In this document: piece after piece, positions 1-8,706 of the stretch
Layout: every line of letters begins with the position of its first letter
Numbering within the stretch: position 1 is the stretch's first letter
NCBI RefSeq assembly: GCF_009674485.1
Contig: NZ_WKJJ01000033.1
Span: 1-64,000, forward strand
Reading direction: 5' to 3'
From: Pseudoduganella rivuli
GTDB lineage: Bacteria > Pseudomonadota > Gammaproteobacteria > Burkholderiales > Burkholderiaceae_D
Length of the DNA stretch: 64,000 nt
Notes under the pieces: generated by a model
What the model was told of the DNA's origin: nothing
What the model saw: only the letters and a program-made list of their open reading frames with translations
Databases searched by the model: none
Translations under genes and position numbers: made by a program

Positions 1-2
1 TG

Positions 3-185
3 CAAAACGTCAACGCCTACCACAGCCGTTTCCGGGCCTGGCTGCACCGTTTCCACGGCGTCGCCACGCGCTACCTGCCGAACTACCTGGGCTGGCGCTG
101 CATCCTTGATGCACATCGCATCGATACCGCGGAATCTCTGCTCAAGGCGGCAATTGGACACTTTCCACGGTTTGCGGTGACATAG
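3..185 (+). pseudogene. IS1595-family (ISXO2-like) transposase, C-terminal end only, cut by the window edge
   Basis: The first open frame reads NVNAYHSRFRAWLHRFHGVA and then a tail ending at the stop at 183-185. The NVNAYHSR...W..RFHGVAT.YL.NYLGW pattern is typical of the C-terminus of ISXO2/IS1595-type transposases, so this is probably the 3' end of an insertion sequence that begins outside the window. I cannot tell whether the full gene is intact. I see no clear terminal inverted repeat between 186 and 220. The family call rests on the remembered motif only. Confidence 0.6.
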
Positions 186-220
186 CCAAAAATAACGACT
201 TCCGCAGCCGGCGGGTCGCG

Positions 221-1006
221 TCAATGCGCCGATGCCGGCCCTGCCGCCTTGTCGATGGCGTAACTTTCCATGAGTTGCCGGGTTTCGCCCGAGGCCGCCA
301 TCTTGCGCAATTGCCCATCGACCGCGTCGCGCAAGGCGGTCAGGTTGCGGCCCTTGGCGAATGCGATATGGGTTGGCACGTGGTCGATTGGCGTCGGCAC
401 GCGGTCGATTTGACCGGCTTCGGCGCGCAGTGCCGGCGTATCGAGGGTGCTGAGCGCCGTGTAGCCATTGCTGACCACCAGGTCGATGCGCCCGAGCGCA
501 AGCTTCTTGAAGTTGAGTTCAAGGGTTGCCGCCGCTTCGGTGGCGAGGCTGGGCCGCATTTGTTCGAATTTCGGTCCATAGTTGACGCCCAGCGCGGTGC
601 CGATCCGCATGCCCTTCACGGCTTCCAGGTCGCCGTCGAAATGGATCGCCCGTCCGCGCCGCGCATAAAAATAAATGGGCTGGAACAGCAGCGATTCGTT
701 GCTGAAATCAAGGTAGCTGTCGCGTTCGGCGCTGCGGAAGATCGTGAAAATGCAGTCCGCCTCGCCCGCGCGGATCATCGCGTGCGCCCGGTTCCATGGA
801 TAGATTTCCACCGTCAGCGTGTGTCCCAGTTGCTGGAAGGCGCGCTGGACGATGCCATAGGCCACCCCCGCAGGCTGATGCTGGCTGTCGTGATAAATCA
901 GCGGCGGGTAGTGCAGGGCGACGCATTTGTACGTGGCGGCACTGGCCGCCAAAGGAAGGAGCAAGCCAGCCAGCGCTGCCAACATCGGCACTGAAGCGGA
1001 TTTCAT
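221..1006 (-). CDS. Periplasmic solute-binding protein, family 3 (amino-acid type)
   Basis: A 261-residue protein. I start it at the ATG at 1004-1006 because this gives a clean signal peptide (MKSASVPMLAALAGLLLPLA, ending in ASAAT); the longer open frame upstream reads into non-coding sequence. The mature part has the SBP_bac_3 pattern: an early YPPLIY, AFQQLGHTLTVEIYPWNRA, AGEADCIFT (the 'G.~D~~~~' signature) and a late LALGRIDLVVSNG. Such proteins bind amino acids or related small molecules in the periplasm. No ABC permease or ATPase is adjacent, so it may be an orphan receptor. A second distant relative lies at 53303-54046. The ligand cannot be predicted. Confidence 0.8.
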   Translation of the reverse strand: MKSASVPMLAALAGLLLPLAASAATYKCVALHYPPLIYHDSQHQPAGVAYGIVQRAFQQLGHTLTVEIYPWNRAHAMIRAGEADCIFTIFRSAERDSYLDFSNESLLFQPIYFYARRGRAIHFDGDLEAVKGMRIGTALGVNYGPKFEQMRPSLATEAAATLELNFKKLALGRIDLVVSNGYTALSTLDTPALRAEAGQIDRVPTPIDHVPTHIAFAKGRNLTALRDAVDGQLRKMAASGETRQLMESYAIDKAAGPASAH

Positions 1007-1182
1007 GGAATTCCCGCGCGCAATCAATTGGATGAGCCATCTTAGCGGATTTGCATGGTGGAAAGGTGAAGACCTGTGTCGGCCGTGCCACATTACTATC
1101 CGGCAGGAATGATCGTTCGTCGCGCACGGGTGAAAATTACTTTGTAAATTGTCACGCCTTCGACTATGCTTCGCAGCTACGT
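1007..1182. other. Divergent intergenic region upstream of the riboswitch
   Basis: This non-coding stretch separates the minus-strand solute-binding gene from the plus-strand riboswitch leader. It should hold both promoters. I could not pick a convincing -35/-10 pair by eye. Confidence 0.4.
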
Positions 1183-1379
1183 GATATCGGGAGAGACTGC
1201 CCGCGTAACAGCAGGACAGCGCCGAAGGAGCAACCGCCCCGGAAACTCTCAGGCAAAAGGACCGATATCGCATGTGAACTCTGAAGAGCTGCCGGAATTC
1301 GTCACCCGGTGCACCGAAGGAGCAAGCATCGAACTGCCATCGGCAGGGGCATGCGAAATCTCTCAGGTCCAGAACAGAG
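1183..1379 (+). ncRNA. Tandem glycine riboswitch (gcvT-type, two aptamers)
   Basis: Two consecutive glycine aptamers are readable. Aptamer 1 (1183-1269) is closed by a P1 helix GATATCGG/CCGATATC and contains GCCGAAGGAGCAA and the GGAAACTCTCAGGCAAAAGG box. Aptamer 2 (1279-1379) is closed by CTCTG/CAGAG and contains GCACCGAAGGAGCAAGCAT and AATCTCTCAGGTCCAGAACA. These paired 'CCGAAGGAGCAA ... CTCTCAGG' boxes are diagnostic of the class. It precedes a DadA-like dehydrogenase and a serine ammonia-lyase, so it very probably induces amino-acid catabolism when glycine is abundant. Confidence 0.95.
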
Positions 1380-1380
1380 G

Positions 1381-1412
1381 GGGTGTCCTTGCGTATCCGC
1401 GCAGGGACTCCC
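1381..1412 (+). promoter_or_regulatory. Hairpin forming the probable expression platform of the glycine riboswitch
   Basis: GGGTGTCCTTGCG (1381-1393) pairs with CGCAGGGACTCCC (1400-1412) with one mismatch and one G-U pair around a six-base loop. It starts directly after the P1 of aptamer 2 and is followed by a short T-run (TTTAT). This looks like a terminator or RBS-controlling stem placed between aptamer and gene. The start codon lies 28 bases further on. Confidence 0.6.
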
Positions 1413-1439
1413 TTTATGACATCTGGAGTCTTGAGCATC

Positions 1440-2699
1440 ATGAAAACTATTGCTGTTATCGGTGGCGGTGTCACCGGGATCACGACCGCCTATGCACTGG
1501 CGAAACGCGGCTTTGCCGTCACGGTCTTCGAGCGCCATCGCTATCCCGCCATGGAAACCTCGTTCGCCAACGGTGGCCAGCTGTCGGCCTCCAACGCCGA
1601 AGTCTGGAACCACTGGTCGACCATATTCAAAGGATTGAAGTGGATGCTGCGCAGCGATGCGCCGCTGCTGGTCAACCCCAAACCTTCATGGCACAAGCTG
1701 AGCTGGTTCGCTGAATTCATGGCGGCGATTCCCCGCTATCGCGACAACACCGTCACCACGGCCCGCATGGCCATCGCGGCGCGCGAACACCTGTTCGCCT
1801 GGGCAAAAGCCGAGCGCATCGATTTCGACGTCAAGCATGAAGGCATCCTGCACATTTACCGCGACCGCGCCGGCTTCGAGCACGCGCGCGCCGTGTCGGC
1901 CATGCTGGCCGAAGGCGGCCTGCAACGCCGGGCCGTGACGCCGCAAGAGATGCGCCAGATCGAGCCCACGCTGCAGGGCGACTATTACGGTGGGTTCTAT
2001 ACCGACAGCGACGCCACCGGCGATATCCACAAATTCACCACCGGGCTGTCCGAGGCTTGCGTGCGCCGGGGCGTCGCCATCCGGCTCGGCCAGGACGTGC
2101 GTGCCCTGGCCAGCAGCGGCGAATCGGTGCAGGTCGTGACGGCAGAGGGCGGTGGTGATGCCGTGCACACGTTCGACGGTGTCGTGGTCTGCGCCGGGAC
2201 GGCCAGCCGCGCTTTTGCCCGCATGCTGGGCGACCGCATCAATATCTATCCGGTCAAGGGTTACTCCATCACCGTGCACCTCGACGACGAGCGCAGCCGC
2301 GCTGCCGCCCCCCAGGTCAGCCTGCTCGACGACGCCACCAAACTGGTCACCAGCCGCCTTGGCGCCGACCGCTTCCGCGTGGCCGGCACGGCGGAATTCA
2401 ATGGTTTCAACCGCGACATCCGCGCCGACCGCATCCGCCCGTTGACGGACTGGGTGGCGCAATGCTTCCCCGACGTGAAAACCAGCCGCGTCGTGCCGTG
2501 GGCCGGCCTGCGTCCCATGATGCCGGACATGCTGCCGCGCGTGGGGCCGGGCCGTGCGCGCGGCGTGTTCTACAACACGGGACACGGCCACCTGGGCTGG
2601 ACACTGTGCGCCGTGACGGCCGACATGGTCGCCGGCATGGTGGCGCAAGCACGGGAACAGCAACGTCCCGTGTCGCACTATATTCCGGGCCATGCCTGA
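1440..2699 (+). CDS. dadA: FAD-dependent D-amino-acid dehydrogenase (DadA family)
   Basis: A 419-residue protein, close to the ~430 residues of DadA. I chose the ATG at 1440, which has GGAG about 12 bases upstream and begins directly with the dinucleotide-binding fold (MKTIAVIGGGVTGITTAYAL). Upstream in-frame starts would lie inside the riboswitch hairpin. Family features visible are the FERHRYPAMETSFANGGQL loop after the first Rossmann strand, a central substrate domain, and the C-terminal NTGHGHLGWTL that closes the FAD site. It oxidatively deaminates amino acids at the membrane and passes electrons to the respiratory chain. Control by a glycine riboswitch suggests glycine or a glycine-linked amino acid as substrate, which is inference. 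A weak hairpin separates it from the serine ammonia-lyase gene. Confidence 0.85.
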   Translation: MKTIAVIGGGVTGITTAYALAKRGFAVTVFERHRYPAMETSFANGGQLSASNAEVWNHWSTIFKGLKWMLRSDAPLLVNPKPSWHKLSWFAEFMAAIPRYRDNTVTTARMAIAAREHLFAWAKAERIDFDVKHEGILHIYRDRAGFEHARAVSAMLAEGGLQRRAVTPQEMRQIEPTLQGDYYGGFYTDSDATGDIHKFTTGLSEACVRRGVAIRLGQDVRALASSGESVQVVTAEGGGDAVHTFDGVVVCAGTASRAFARMLGDRINIYPVKGYSITVHLDDERSRAAAPQVSLLDDATKLVTSRLGADRFRVAGTAEFNGFNRDIRADRIRPLTDWVAQCFPDVKTSRVVPWAGLRPMMPDMLPRVGPGRARGVFYNTGHGHLGWTLCAVTADMVAGMVAQAREQQRPVSHYIPGHA

Positions 2700-2708
2700 A
2701 ACATTCCG

Positions 2709-2735
2709 GCCGGCGGCACTACCCGCGCTGCCGGC
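2709..2735 (+). terminator. GC-rich hairpin between the dehydrogenase and serine ammonia-lyase genes
   Basis: GCCGGCGGC (2709-2717) pairs with GCTGCCGGC (2727-2735) with one G-U pair. It is followed by only TTTCAC, so it is a weak terminator at best. It may attenuate or process the transcript rather than end it. Confidence 0.4.
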
Positions 2736-2769
2736 TTTCACACCCCAACCTTATTGAAAGAATCCGGCT

Positions 2770-4173
2770 ATGGACATGAGTGTGTTTGACCTCTTCAAAA
2801 TCGGCATCGGGCCGTCCAGTTCCCACACCGTCGGACCGATGGTGGCCGCGCGCCGCTTCCTGATGGAATGCGGCTGCCTGGAAAAAGCCGTGGGCATCGA
2901 AGCGGCGCTGTATGGTTCGCTGGCGCTGACCGGCGTGGGGCACGCCACCGACAAGGCGGTAATCCTGGGCTTGCTGGGCGAAACGCCGCCGGGCGTGGAT
3001 CCGGACGCGGTGGACGGCTTGCTGGCGCACATCGAAGCCGAGGGCCGGATTAATTTACTGGGCAAGTACCCGGTGCGTTTCACCGCCGGCAGCAACCTGC
3101 TGTTCCACAAAACCGAAAGCTTGCCGGAGCACCCGAACGGCATTCGTTTCACGCTGACCCTGGACGATGGCAGCTTCGTCGAGCGCACTTTTTTTTCCGT
3201 GGGCGGGGGCTTCATCCGTGAAGCCGGTGCACCGCCGGACCAGCTGAACGGCAGCAGCGACGCGGCGCCATTGCCATTCCCGTTCCAGACCATGGCCGAA
3301 TTGCTGCAACACGGGCAACGCACCGGCTGGACGATTCCCCGCATGTTGCGGGCAAACGAATGCACCCGGATCGACGAGGCGGCGCTGGACGCGGGGCTGG
3401 ACGGCATCTGGCAAGTCATGGCGGACTGCATCGCGCATGGCCTGGTGACGGAGGGGCCATTGCCCGGTGGCCTGAACGTCAAGCGCCGCGCCGCCAAACT
3501 GTGGAAGCAGGCTACGCAAGCCGCCAAAGCGGGCGAGGGCGGCAGCGCCCATGAACCGCCGCACGACGCAATGCACCAGGTCAGCCTGTATGCAATGGCG
3601 GTCAACGAGGAAAATGCGGCCGGCGGACGTGTCGTGACGGCGCCGACCAATGGCGCGGCCGGCATTATCCCGGCGGTGCTGCGCTATTACGTCGAATCGT
3701 GCAAGCCTTCCGACCCGGTGCAAGGCGTGCGGGTCTTCCTGCTGACAGCGGCCGCCATCGGCATGCTGTGCAAGCGCAACGCATCGATTTCCGGCGCGGA
3801 AATCGGTTGCCAGGGTGAAGTCGGCGTGGCTTGCGCCATGGCGGCGGCGGGGCTGGTGGCGGCACTGGGCGGCACCAACGAGCAAATTGAAAATGCCGCG
3901 GAAATCGGCATCGAACACCACTTGGGCATGACGTGCGATCCGATCGGCGGCCTGGTGCAGATTCCCTGCATCGAACGCAACGGCATGGGCGCGATCAAGG
4001 CCATCACGGCGGCATGCCTGGCGCTCAAGGGCGATGGCACGCACTTCGTCAGCCTGGACGACGTGATTGAAACCATGCGCCAGACCGGGGCGGACATGCA
4101 CAACAAGTACAAGGAAACATCGCTGGGCGGACTGGCGATCCACGTGGTGACGGTGAACCACGCGGCTTGCTAG
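2770..4173 (+). CDS. sdaA: L-serine ammonia-lyase, single-chain iron-sulfur type
   Basis: A 467-residue protein that converts L-serine to pyruvate and ammonia in the cytoplasm. The N-terminal beta domain carries GIGPSSSHTVGPM (about residues 12-24). The alpha domain carries TNGAAGIIPAV, the SISGAEIGCQGEVG segment and TCDPIGGLVQIPC; the cysteines in the last two are the expected [4Fe-4S] ligands. Length matches the fused proteobacterial SdaA/SdaB form. It lies 70 bases after the riboswitch-controlled dehydrogenase, so glycine sensing may also govern serine breakdown, since glycine and serine interconvert through SHMT. A second in-frame ATG at 2776 is an alternative start. Confidence 0.93.
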   Translation: MDMSVFDLFKIGIGPSSSHTVGPMVAARRFLMECGCLEKAVGIEAALYGSLALTGVGHATDKAVILGLLGETPPGVDPDAVDGLLAHIEAEGRINLLGKYPVRFTAGSNLLFHKTESLPEHPNGIRFTLTLDDGSFVERTFFSVGGGFIREAGAPPDQLNGSSDAAPLPFPFQTMAELLQHGQRTGWTIPRMLRANECTRIDEAALDAGLDGIWQVMADCIAHGLVTEGPLPGGLNVKRRAAKLWKQATQAAKAGEGGSAHEPPHDAMHQVSLYAMAVNEENAAGGRVVTAPTNGAAGIIPAVLRYYVESCKPSDPVQGVRVFLLTAAAIGMLCKRNASISGAEIGCQGEVGVACAMAAAGLVAALGGTNEQIENAAEIGIEHHLGMTCDPIGGLVQIPCIERNGMGAIKAITAACLALKGDGTHFVSLDDVIETMRQTGADMHNKYKETSLGGLAIHVVTVNHAAC

Positions 4174-4197
4174 GTGCCCGGCGGGCCGCCGTACGGT

Positions 4198-5634
4198 TTA
4201 ACCGGGGGCGGACAATGGCAGTTCAATGGCGAACGTTGCACCTTTGCCTGCCTCGCTGCGGCAGGTAATCCGCCCGCCCAGCAAGCCGGTCACGATATTG
4301 TGGGCGATATTCAAGCCCAGGCCGCAGCAGCCGCTGCCCAGTTTCGTCGTGAAAAACGGGTCGAATACGCGGTCGAGGATGCGCGCTTCGATGCCGGCGC
4401 CATTGTCCGTGACCGTGATCAGCATGCCGCCCCGGCCATCCGGGTGCGCGGCGATGTGGATCGCGCCGCTGTCGCGACCGTCGAACGCGTGGATCCGGCA
4501 GTTGGTCAGCAGATTGGCCAGCACCTGTCCCAGGGCGCCCGGATAGCTGTCCAGTTCCAGCGCCGCGGCGATATCGGACTGCACGTCGATATGGAATTCT
4601 CCGGGAGCGCGGGCGGCGTGCGCCGCTTCGCGCACTACGTCGGCCAGCACAAACCTGCGCCGGTGCGCACCGGCCGGGTCCACCGCGATTTGCTTGAAGC
4701 TGCCGATCAGGCCGGCCGCACGCTCCAGGTTGCGCAACATGACCGCGTTGGCCAGCTGTGAATCGGCCATGAACCGCTCGAGTTCGGACTTGCGCAACGC
4801 CTGCCCCTGCGACTGGTAGCGTTCGGACAGGGAGTCGGTTTGCGTGGCCAGCGTGGACGCCATGGTCATGCAGTTGCCGATCGGCGTGTTGAGTTCGTGC
4901 GCGATGCCGACCACGATCGAGTTCAGCGCGATGAGCTTCTTGCTGCGCACCAGTTCGTCCTGCGCCAGTTTCAGCGCACTTAGCGTCTCGGCCAACTCGT
5001 GGTTGGATTGGGTCAGTGCGCGCACCGCGTCTTCCGCGCGCTCCTTGGCGACATTGAGTTCACTGGTGCGCTGGTCGACCAGTTCCCGCAAGTGCATCCG
5101 ATGCAGTTCAAGTTCCGCCTCGCGCTGCGCACGGTCGATGGCGATGCTGGCGATGTGGGTCGCCACGTCGAGCAACGCCAGGTCGTCGGGCGTGGCGCTG
5201 CGCACTTCGCGGTAATACATCGCGAACGTACCCAGCACCTTGCCGCTGTCCAGGATGATCGGGCGCGACCAGCAGGCCCGGAATCCATACGGCGCCAGCA
5301 GTCCTTTATAGGGTTGCCATAACGGATCGGTCTCGATGTCCGACACGATGATACTCTGCTTGCGGTACATGGCCGACCCGCATGAACCCACGTTCGGTCC
5401 GATCTCGAAGCCATCGAGCGCTTGCAGGTACGCGGCCGGCAAGTTCGGACCCGCGCCAAGCCGGATGGTTTTGCCATCGGCGTCGAGCAACAGTACCGAG
5501 CAATACAGTCCTTGCTGCTGCGCTTCAATCAGCAGCGCCAGCTCGTTCAGTATCTTGTGCAGCAGTGCGCCGCGCGCAATCAATTCCAACAGGCGTTTTT
5601 GACCAAGATGTAAGCTTTCTTCGGCCACGATCAC
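4198..5634 (-). CDS. GAF-domain sensor histidine kinase
   Basis: A 478-residue soluble kinase with no membrane segment. It starts at a GTG (complement of 5632-5634) preceded by GGAGAG. The first ~170 residues form a GAF domain with the NVGSCGSAM and ACWSRPI patterns common in GAF kinases. A coiled coil (about 175-235) follows, then a DHp region with the phospho-acceptor in GIAHELNTPIGN and an HATPase_c domain with GLGLNIAHNIV. The HELNTPIG box is typical of the group found in Oxalobacteraceae and deltaproteobacteria. No response regulator is adjacent, so the partner is unknown. It is convergent with sdaA. Confidence 0.88.
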   Translation of the reverse strand: MIVAEESLHLGQKRLLELIARGALLHKILNELALLIEAQQQGLYCSVLLLDADGKTIRLGAGPNLPAAYLQALDGFEIGPNVGSCGSAMYRKQSIIVSDIETDPLWQPYKGLLAPYGFRACWSRPIILDSGKVLGTFAMYYREVRSATPDDLALLDVATHIASIAIDRAQREAELELHRMHLRELVDQRTSELNVAKERAEDAVRALTQSNHELAETLSALKLAQDELVRSKKLIALNSIVVGIAHELNTPIGNCMTMASTLATQTDSLSERYQSQGQALRKSELERFMADSQLANAVMLRNLERAAGLIGSFKQIAVDPAGAHRRRFVLADVVREAAHAARAPGEFHIDVQSDIAAALELDSYPGALGQVLANLLTNCRIHAFDGRDSGAIHIAAHPDGRGGMLITVTDNGAGIEARILDRVFDPFFTTKLGSGCCGLGLNIAHNIVTGLLGGRITCRSEAGKGATFAIELPLSAPG

Positions 5635-5867
5635 GTCATCTCTCCGCTTTGGTGGAATTGTCGAAATAAACCGGGCCGGCGCACCTTACGTTGTTCTTGA
5701 TTTCGGGCAATGTGCTGGCCGTTCTCATCTTCGCGCGATCCCATGCAGCGGTCAAACGCGGTACCGGCGCGGCGATTAATTTGTTGCCTGTGTGCCACTT
5801 AATAAAAAATATGTAGTGGTTATTACAGAATTTGTCTTAATAGCTAGTAGCACGCTAGGATACCGGC
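5635..5867. promoter_or_regulatory. AT-rich divergent promoter region of the chromate operon
   Basis: The stretch 5800-5865 is strikingly AT-rich (for example AATAAAAAATATGTAGTGG) compared with its surroundings. It directly precedes chrB, so it is the likely chr promoter. ChrB proteins can act as chromate-responsive regulators of this promoter in other bacteria. I cannot define the operator. Confidence 0.45.
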
Positions 5868-6839
5868 ATGAGTAATAACACTTCAGCCTGGCTCCTGTTG
5901 ATTGTGAGCCTGCCAACCACCGCCACGTCGGCGCGCATGCGCATCTGGCGCAACCTGAAAGCATGCGGTTGCGCCGCGTTGCGGGATGGCGCGTACCTGT
6001 TGCCGGACAGTGGCGACCATCAATATGTTTTGCGGCAGCTGCTCGACGACGCCGAAAGGGAAGGTGGCAGCGGCTGGCTGCTGCCCGTCGCGCCCAAATC
6101 CGCCCGTGAAATCCTGCGTTTGCAAGCGCTGTTCGACCGCTCCGGCGACTACCAGGCATTCATTTCCAGTCTGGAAGCGGCACGGCCCGGCTTGGCATCA
6201 ACGGCGGCGCCTGACTTGCAGCGGCAACTGCGCAAATTGCGCAAGGAATTCGATACCTTGCGCAGCGTCGATTTCTTTCCCAACGATGCGAGCCGCCGCG
6301 CCGACGCCGTGTGGCTGGACTTTGTGCATCTTGCGGAAACGCTGCTGTCGCCCGGGGAGCCGCAGACCGCCGATGGCACTATCCCGCTGCGCGACCTGGC
6401 CGAATACCAGGGCCGCATATGGGCCACGCGGCGGGGACTGTGGGTGGACCGGGTGGCATCGGCCTGGCTGATCAAGCGTTTCATTGACCCGGATGCGCGG
6501 TTCCTCTGGCTGGCGACGCCGGCCGATTGTCCGCCCCATGCGCTGGGCTTTGACTTCGATAACGCCAGTTTTACCCATGTCGGTGAACGGGTGAGTTTCG
6601 AAGTCCTGATGGCCAGCTTCGGCCTGGAGCACGATGCCGGGTTGCGCCGGCTGGGCGCCATGGTCCACGCGCTGGATGTCGGCGGCGCGTTCGTGGCGGA
6701 AGCGGCGGGATTCGAAGCGATGCTGAGCGGCGCGCGGCGCCGGGCAAAAAATGACGACCAGCTCCTTGCCGAGATGAGCGCCGTGCTCGACGCGTTGCAC
6801 GCGCATTTCTCGGAGCATGCCGCGCCGGATGGCGACTGA
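5868..6839 (+). CDS. chrB: Chromate resistance protein ChrB
   Basis: A 323-residue cytoplasmic protein with the two-part ChrB layout: an N-terminal domain (LLLIVSLPTTATSARMRIWR, about residues 9-28) and the C-terminal chromate-resistance domain from about residue 185 (WVDRVASAWLIKRFIDPDA ... FDNASFTHVGERVSFEVLM). ChrB is described as a chromate-sensing regulator or accessory factor for the ChrA exporter. The C-terminal domain is repeated as a separate small gene at 8073-8528. It starts the operon chrB-chrA-short chrB-like gene, with only 30 bases to chrA. Confidence 0.9.
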   Translation: MSNNTSAWLLLIVSLPTTATSARMRIWRNLKACGCAALRDGAYLLPDSGDHQYVLRQLLDDAEREGGSGWLLPVAPKSAREILRLQALFDRSGDYQAFISSLEAARPGLASTAAPDLQRQLRKLRKEFDTLRSVDFFPNDASRRADAVWLDFVHLAETLLSPGEPQTADGTIPLRDLAEYQGRIWATRRGLWVDRVASAWLIKRFIDPDARFLWLATPADCPPHALGFDFDNASFTHVGERVSFEVLMASFGLEHDAGLRRLGAMVHALDVGGAFVAEAAGFEAMLSGARRRAKNDDQLLAEMSAVLDALHAHFSEHAAPDGD

Positions 6840-6869
6840 TCACTACATACCATTTTTACAGGACGATCT

Positions 6870-8048
6870 ATGAGCAATGCTTCGACCCAGGCCACACCGC
6901 TGTACACACTATGGCAACTGGTGCTGTACATGCTGCGGCTGGGAACCTTCGGCTTTGGCGGTCCCGTTGCGCTGGCCGGCTATATGCACCGCGACCTGGT
7001 AGAGCGGCGCGGCTGGATCACGGAGGCCGACTACAAGGAAGGTGTCGCGCTGGCGCAGCTTGCCCCCGGGCCGATGGCCGCGCAATTGGCGATTTACCTG
7101 GGGTATGTGCATTACCGCGTGACGGGCGCGACACTGGTCGGCGTGGCCTTTGTCATGCCGTCGTTCCTGATGGTGGTGGCGCTGGGCTGGGCTTATGTCC
7201 GCTTTGGCGGCATCCCGTGGATGCAAGCCGTGTTCTATGGCGTGGGCGCCGCCGTGGTCGGCATCATCGCCATGAGCGCAAAGAAGCTGACGGAAAAAAG
7301 CGTCGGCAAGGATAAGCTGCTGTGGGCGATTTACCTGTTGCTGGGCGCGGTCACGGTCATCACCGAATCGGAAATTGCGTGGCTGTTCATTGCGGCCGGC
7401 GTGCTGGTCTGGCTGCTGCGCGCACCGCCGCAATGGTTCCGCAAACCCGGCGTCAACGGCGTGGCGCTGGCTCAATTGCCATGGCTCGGCAGCCTGCTGG
7501 GCGGCGCCGACGCGCCGGTGCTGTTGCAGATTGCCGTGTTCTTCGCCAAGGCGGGGGCGTTCGTGTTCGGCTCCGGCCTGGCCATCGTCCCGTTCCTGTA
7601 CAGCGGCGTCGTCACGGAACTGCACTGGCTCAACGAGCGGCAATTTGTCGACGCGGTGGCGGTCGCCATGATCACGCCGGGACCGGTGGTCATCACGGTC
7701 GGCTTTATCGGTTACCTGGTGCAGGGATTTTCCGGCGCGGCCGTGGCGGCGCTGGCGACGTTCCTGCCGTGCTACCTGTTCACCGTGATCCCCGCGCCGT
7801 ACTTCAAGAAATACGGCAGGCTGCCCGGCGTCATTGCCTTCGTCGACGGCATCACGGCCGCAGCGGTCGGCGCCATCACGGGTTCCGTGATCGTCATCGC
7901 CAAGCGTTCGATCGTCGATATCCCGACCGCCGTCATTGCACTCGCGACGGTGGGCTTGCTGTGGAAATTCAAGAAGTTGCAGGAACCGATCGTCATCGCC
8001 GTGGCGGCGGCCATCGGGTTGGTGCTGTACCCGCTGTTGCACCCGTAA
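6870..8048 (+). CDS. chrA: Chromate efflux transporter ChrA
   Basis: A 392-residue polytopic inner-membrane protein of the CHR family, with two homologous halves. The first half has GTFGFGGPVALAGYMHRDLV (about residues 25-44). The second half has the matching FVFGSGLAIVPFLYSGVV and ITPGPVVITVGFIGY. Length and both halves fit the long-chain ChrA that exports chromate. It has a good RBS (CAGGAC) and stands in an operon with chrB and the short chrB-like gene. Annotation is secure as a CHR transporter; chromate as substrate follows from the two ChrB-type partners. Confidence 0.95.
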   Translation: MSNASTQATPLYTLWQLVLYMLRLGTFGFGGPVALAGYMHRDLVERRGWITEADYKEGVALAQLAPGPMAAQLAIYLGYVHYRVTGATLVGVAFVMPSFLMVVALGWAYVRFGGIPWMQAVFYGVGAAVVGIIAMSAKKLTEKSVGKDKLLWAIYLLLGAVTVITESEIAWLFIAAGVLVWLLRAPPQWFRKPGVNGVALAQLPWLGSLLGGADAPVLLQIAVFFAKAGAFVFGSGLAIVPFLYSGVVTELHWLNERQFVDAVAVAMITPGPVVITVGFIGYLVQGFSGAAVAALATFLPCYLFTVIPAPYFKKYGRLPGVIAFVDGITAAAVGAITGSVIVIAKRSIVDIPTAVIALATVGLLWKFKKLQEPIVIAVAAAIGLVLYPLLHP

Positions 8049-8072
8049 ATTCCTGAAGGAGGAGGGAACATC

Positions 8073-8528
8073 ATGAAATGGATTACCCGTGAACGCCCGA
8101 AGATCGACCGAATCGCGTGTCCCTGGCTGATCGCCCGGTTCATCGACAAGGAGCCGGAGTTCCTTTATGTTCCCGCGCGCGATGTGCTGCGTGTGGCAGA
8201 AGAGCAGGGCGCCATACCCTACGATGTACCGGACGTCGAACTGACGCACGTCGGCGATTTGTGCAGCTTCGATGCCTTCCTGGCGAAGTACGCGCTCAGC
8301 GATCCGGCGTTGGACCAGCTGGCGTCGATCGTGCGCGGCGCCGACACCGCACGCCTGGACCTGACACCGCAATCGGCGGGGTTGTATGCGCTGTCGCTCG
8401 GGTTGTCGCGCAGCTTTGCGGATGACCACGAGATGCTGCGGCATGGGATGGTCATGTATGACGCGTTGTATGCGTGGTGCCGGGAGTGTCAGGGCGAGAC
8501 GCATCATTGGCCGCCGGTGATGGCATAA
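8073..8528 (+). CDS. Short ChrB-like chromate-resistance protein (C-terminal domain only)
   Basis: A 151-residue protein with a very strong RBS (GGAGGAGGG) 24 bases after chrA. It is only the C-terminal chromate-resistance domain: ERPKIDRIACPWLIARFIDK parallels WVDRVASAWLIKRFIDP of ChrB, and DVELTHVGDLCSFDAFLAKY parallels its ASFTHVGERVSFEVLMASF. It differs from the full-length ChrB in keeping several cysteines and histidines (ACPWL, CRECQGETHHW), which could bind metal. In other bacteria small ChrB-type proteins accompany ChrA; the biochemical role is not settled. Confidence 0.85.
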   Translation: MKWITRERPKIDRIACPWLIARFIDKEPEFLYVPARDVLRVAEEQGAIPYDVPDVELTHVGDLCSFDAFLAKYALSDPALDQLASIVRGADTARLDLTPQSAGLYALSLGLSRSFADDHEMLRHGMVMYDALYAWCRECQGETHHWPPVMA

Positions 8529-8565
8529 ATGAATTTATATTATCCACAGAAAGGAGTCACTTTTT

Positions 8566-8640
8566 GACTTCAGCGCCACCGCGCGGCGGCAATCGACGCA
8601 CGGCGCCGGGTTATTGGGTTCGTGGCGTCGACATTGGCAG
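8566..8640 (+). pseudogene. Fragment of the 3' end of the secreted hydrolase gene (left flank of the lysozyme island)
   Basis: This ~75-base stretch (GACTTCAGCGCC..., CGGCAATCGACGC...CGGCGC.GGGTTATTG) matches 42835-42909, the last codons of the intact hydrolase gene, with few differences and one small gap. It has no start codon and cannot be expressed as a protein. A second, larger fragment of the same gene lies at 11232-11493, so the AT-rich island between is bracketed by pieces of one gene in the same orientation. Confidence 0.7.
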
Positions 8641-8706
8641 ACTAGTACGCTTCACGCAACCTACGTTAGTTAGATTTCGGAAGCTCCCAAATTGACGCCG
8701 CTCTCG

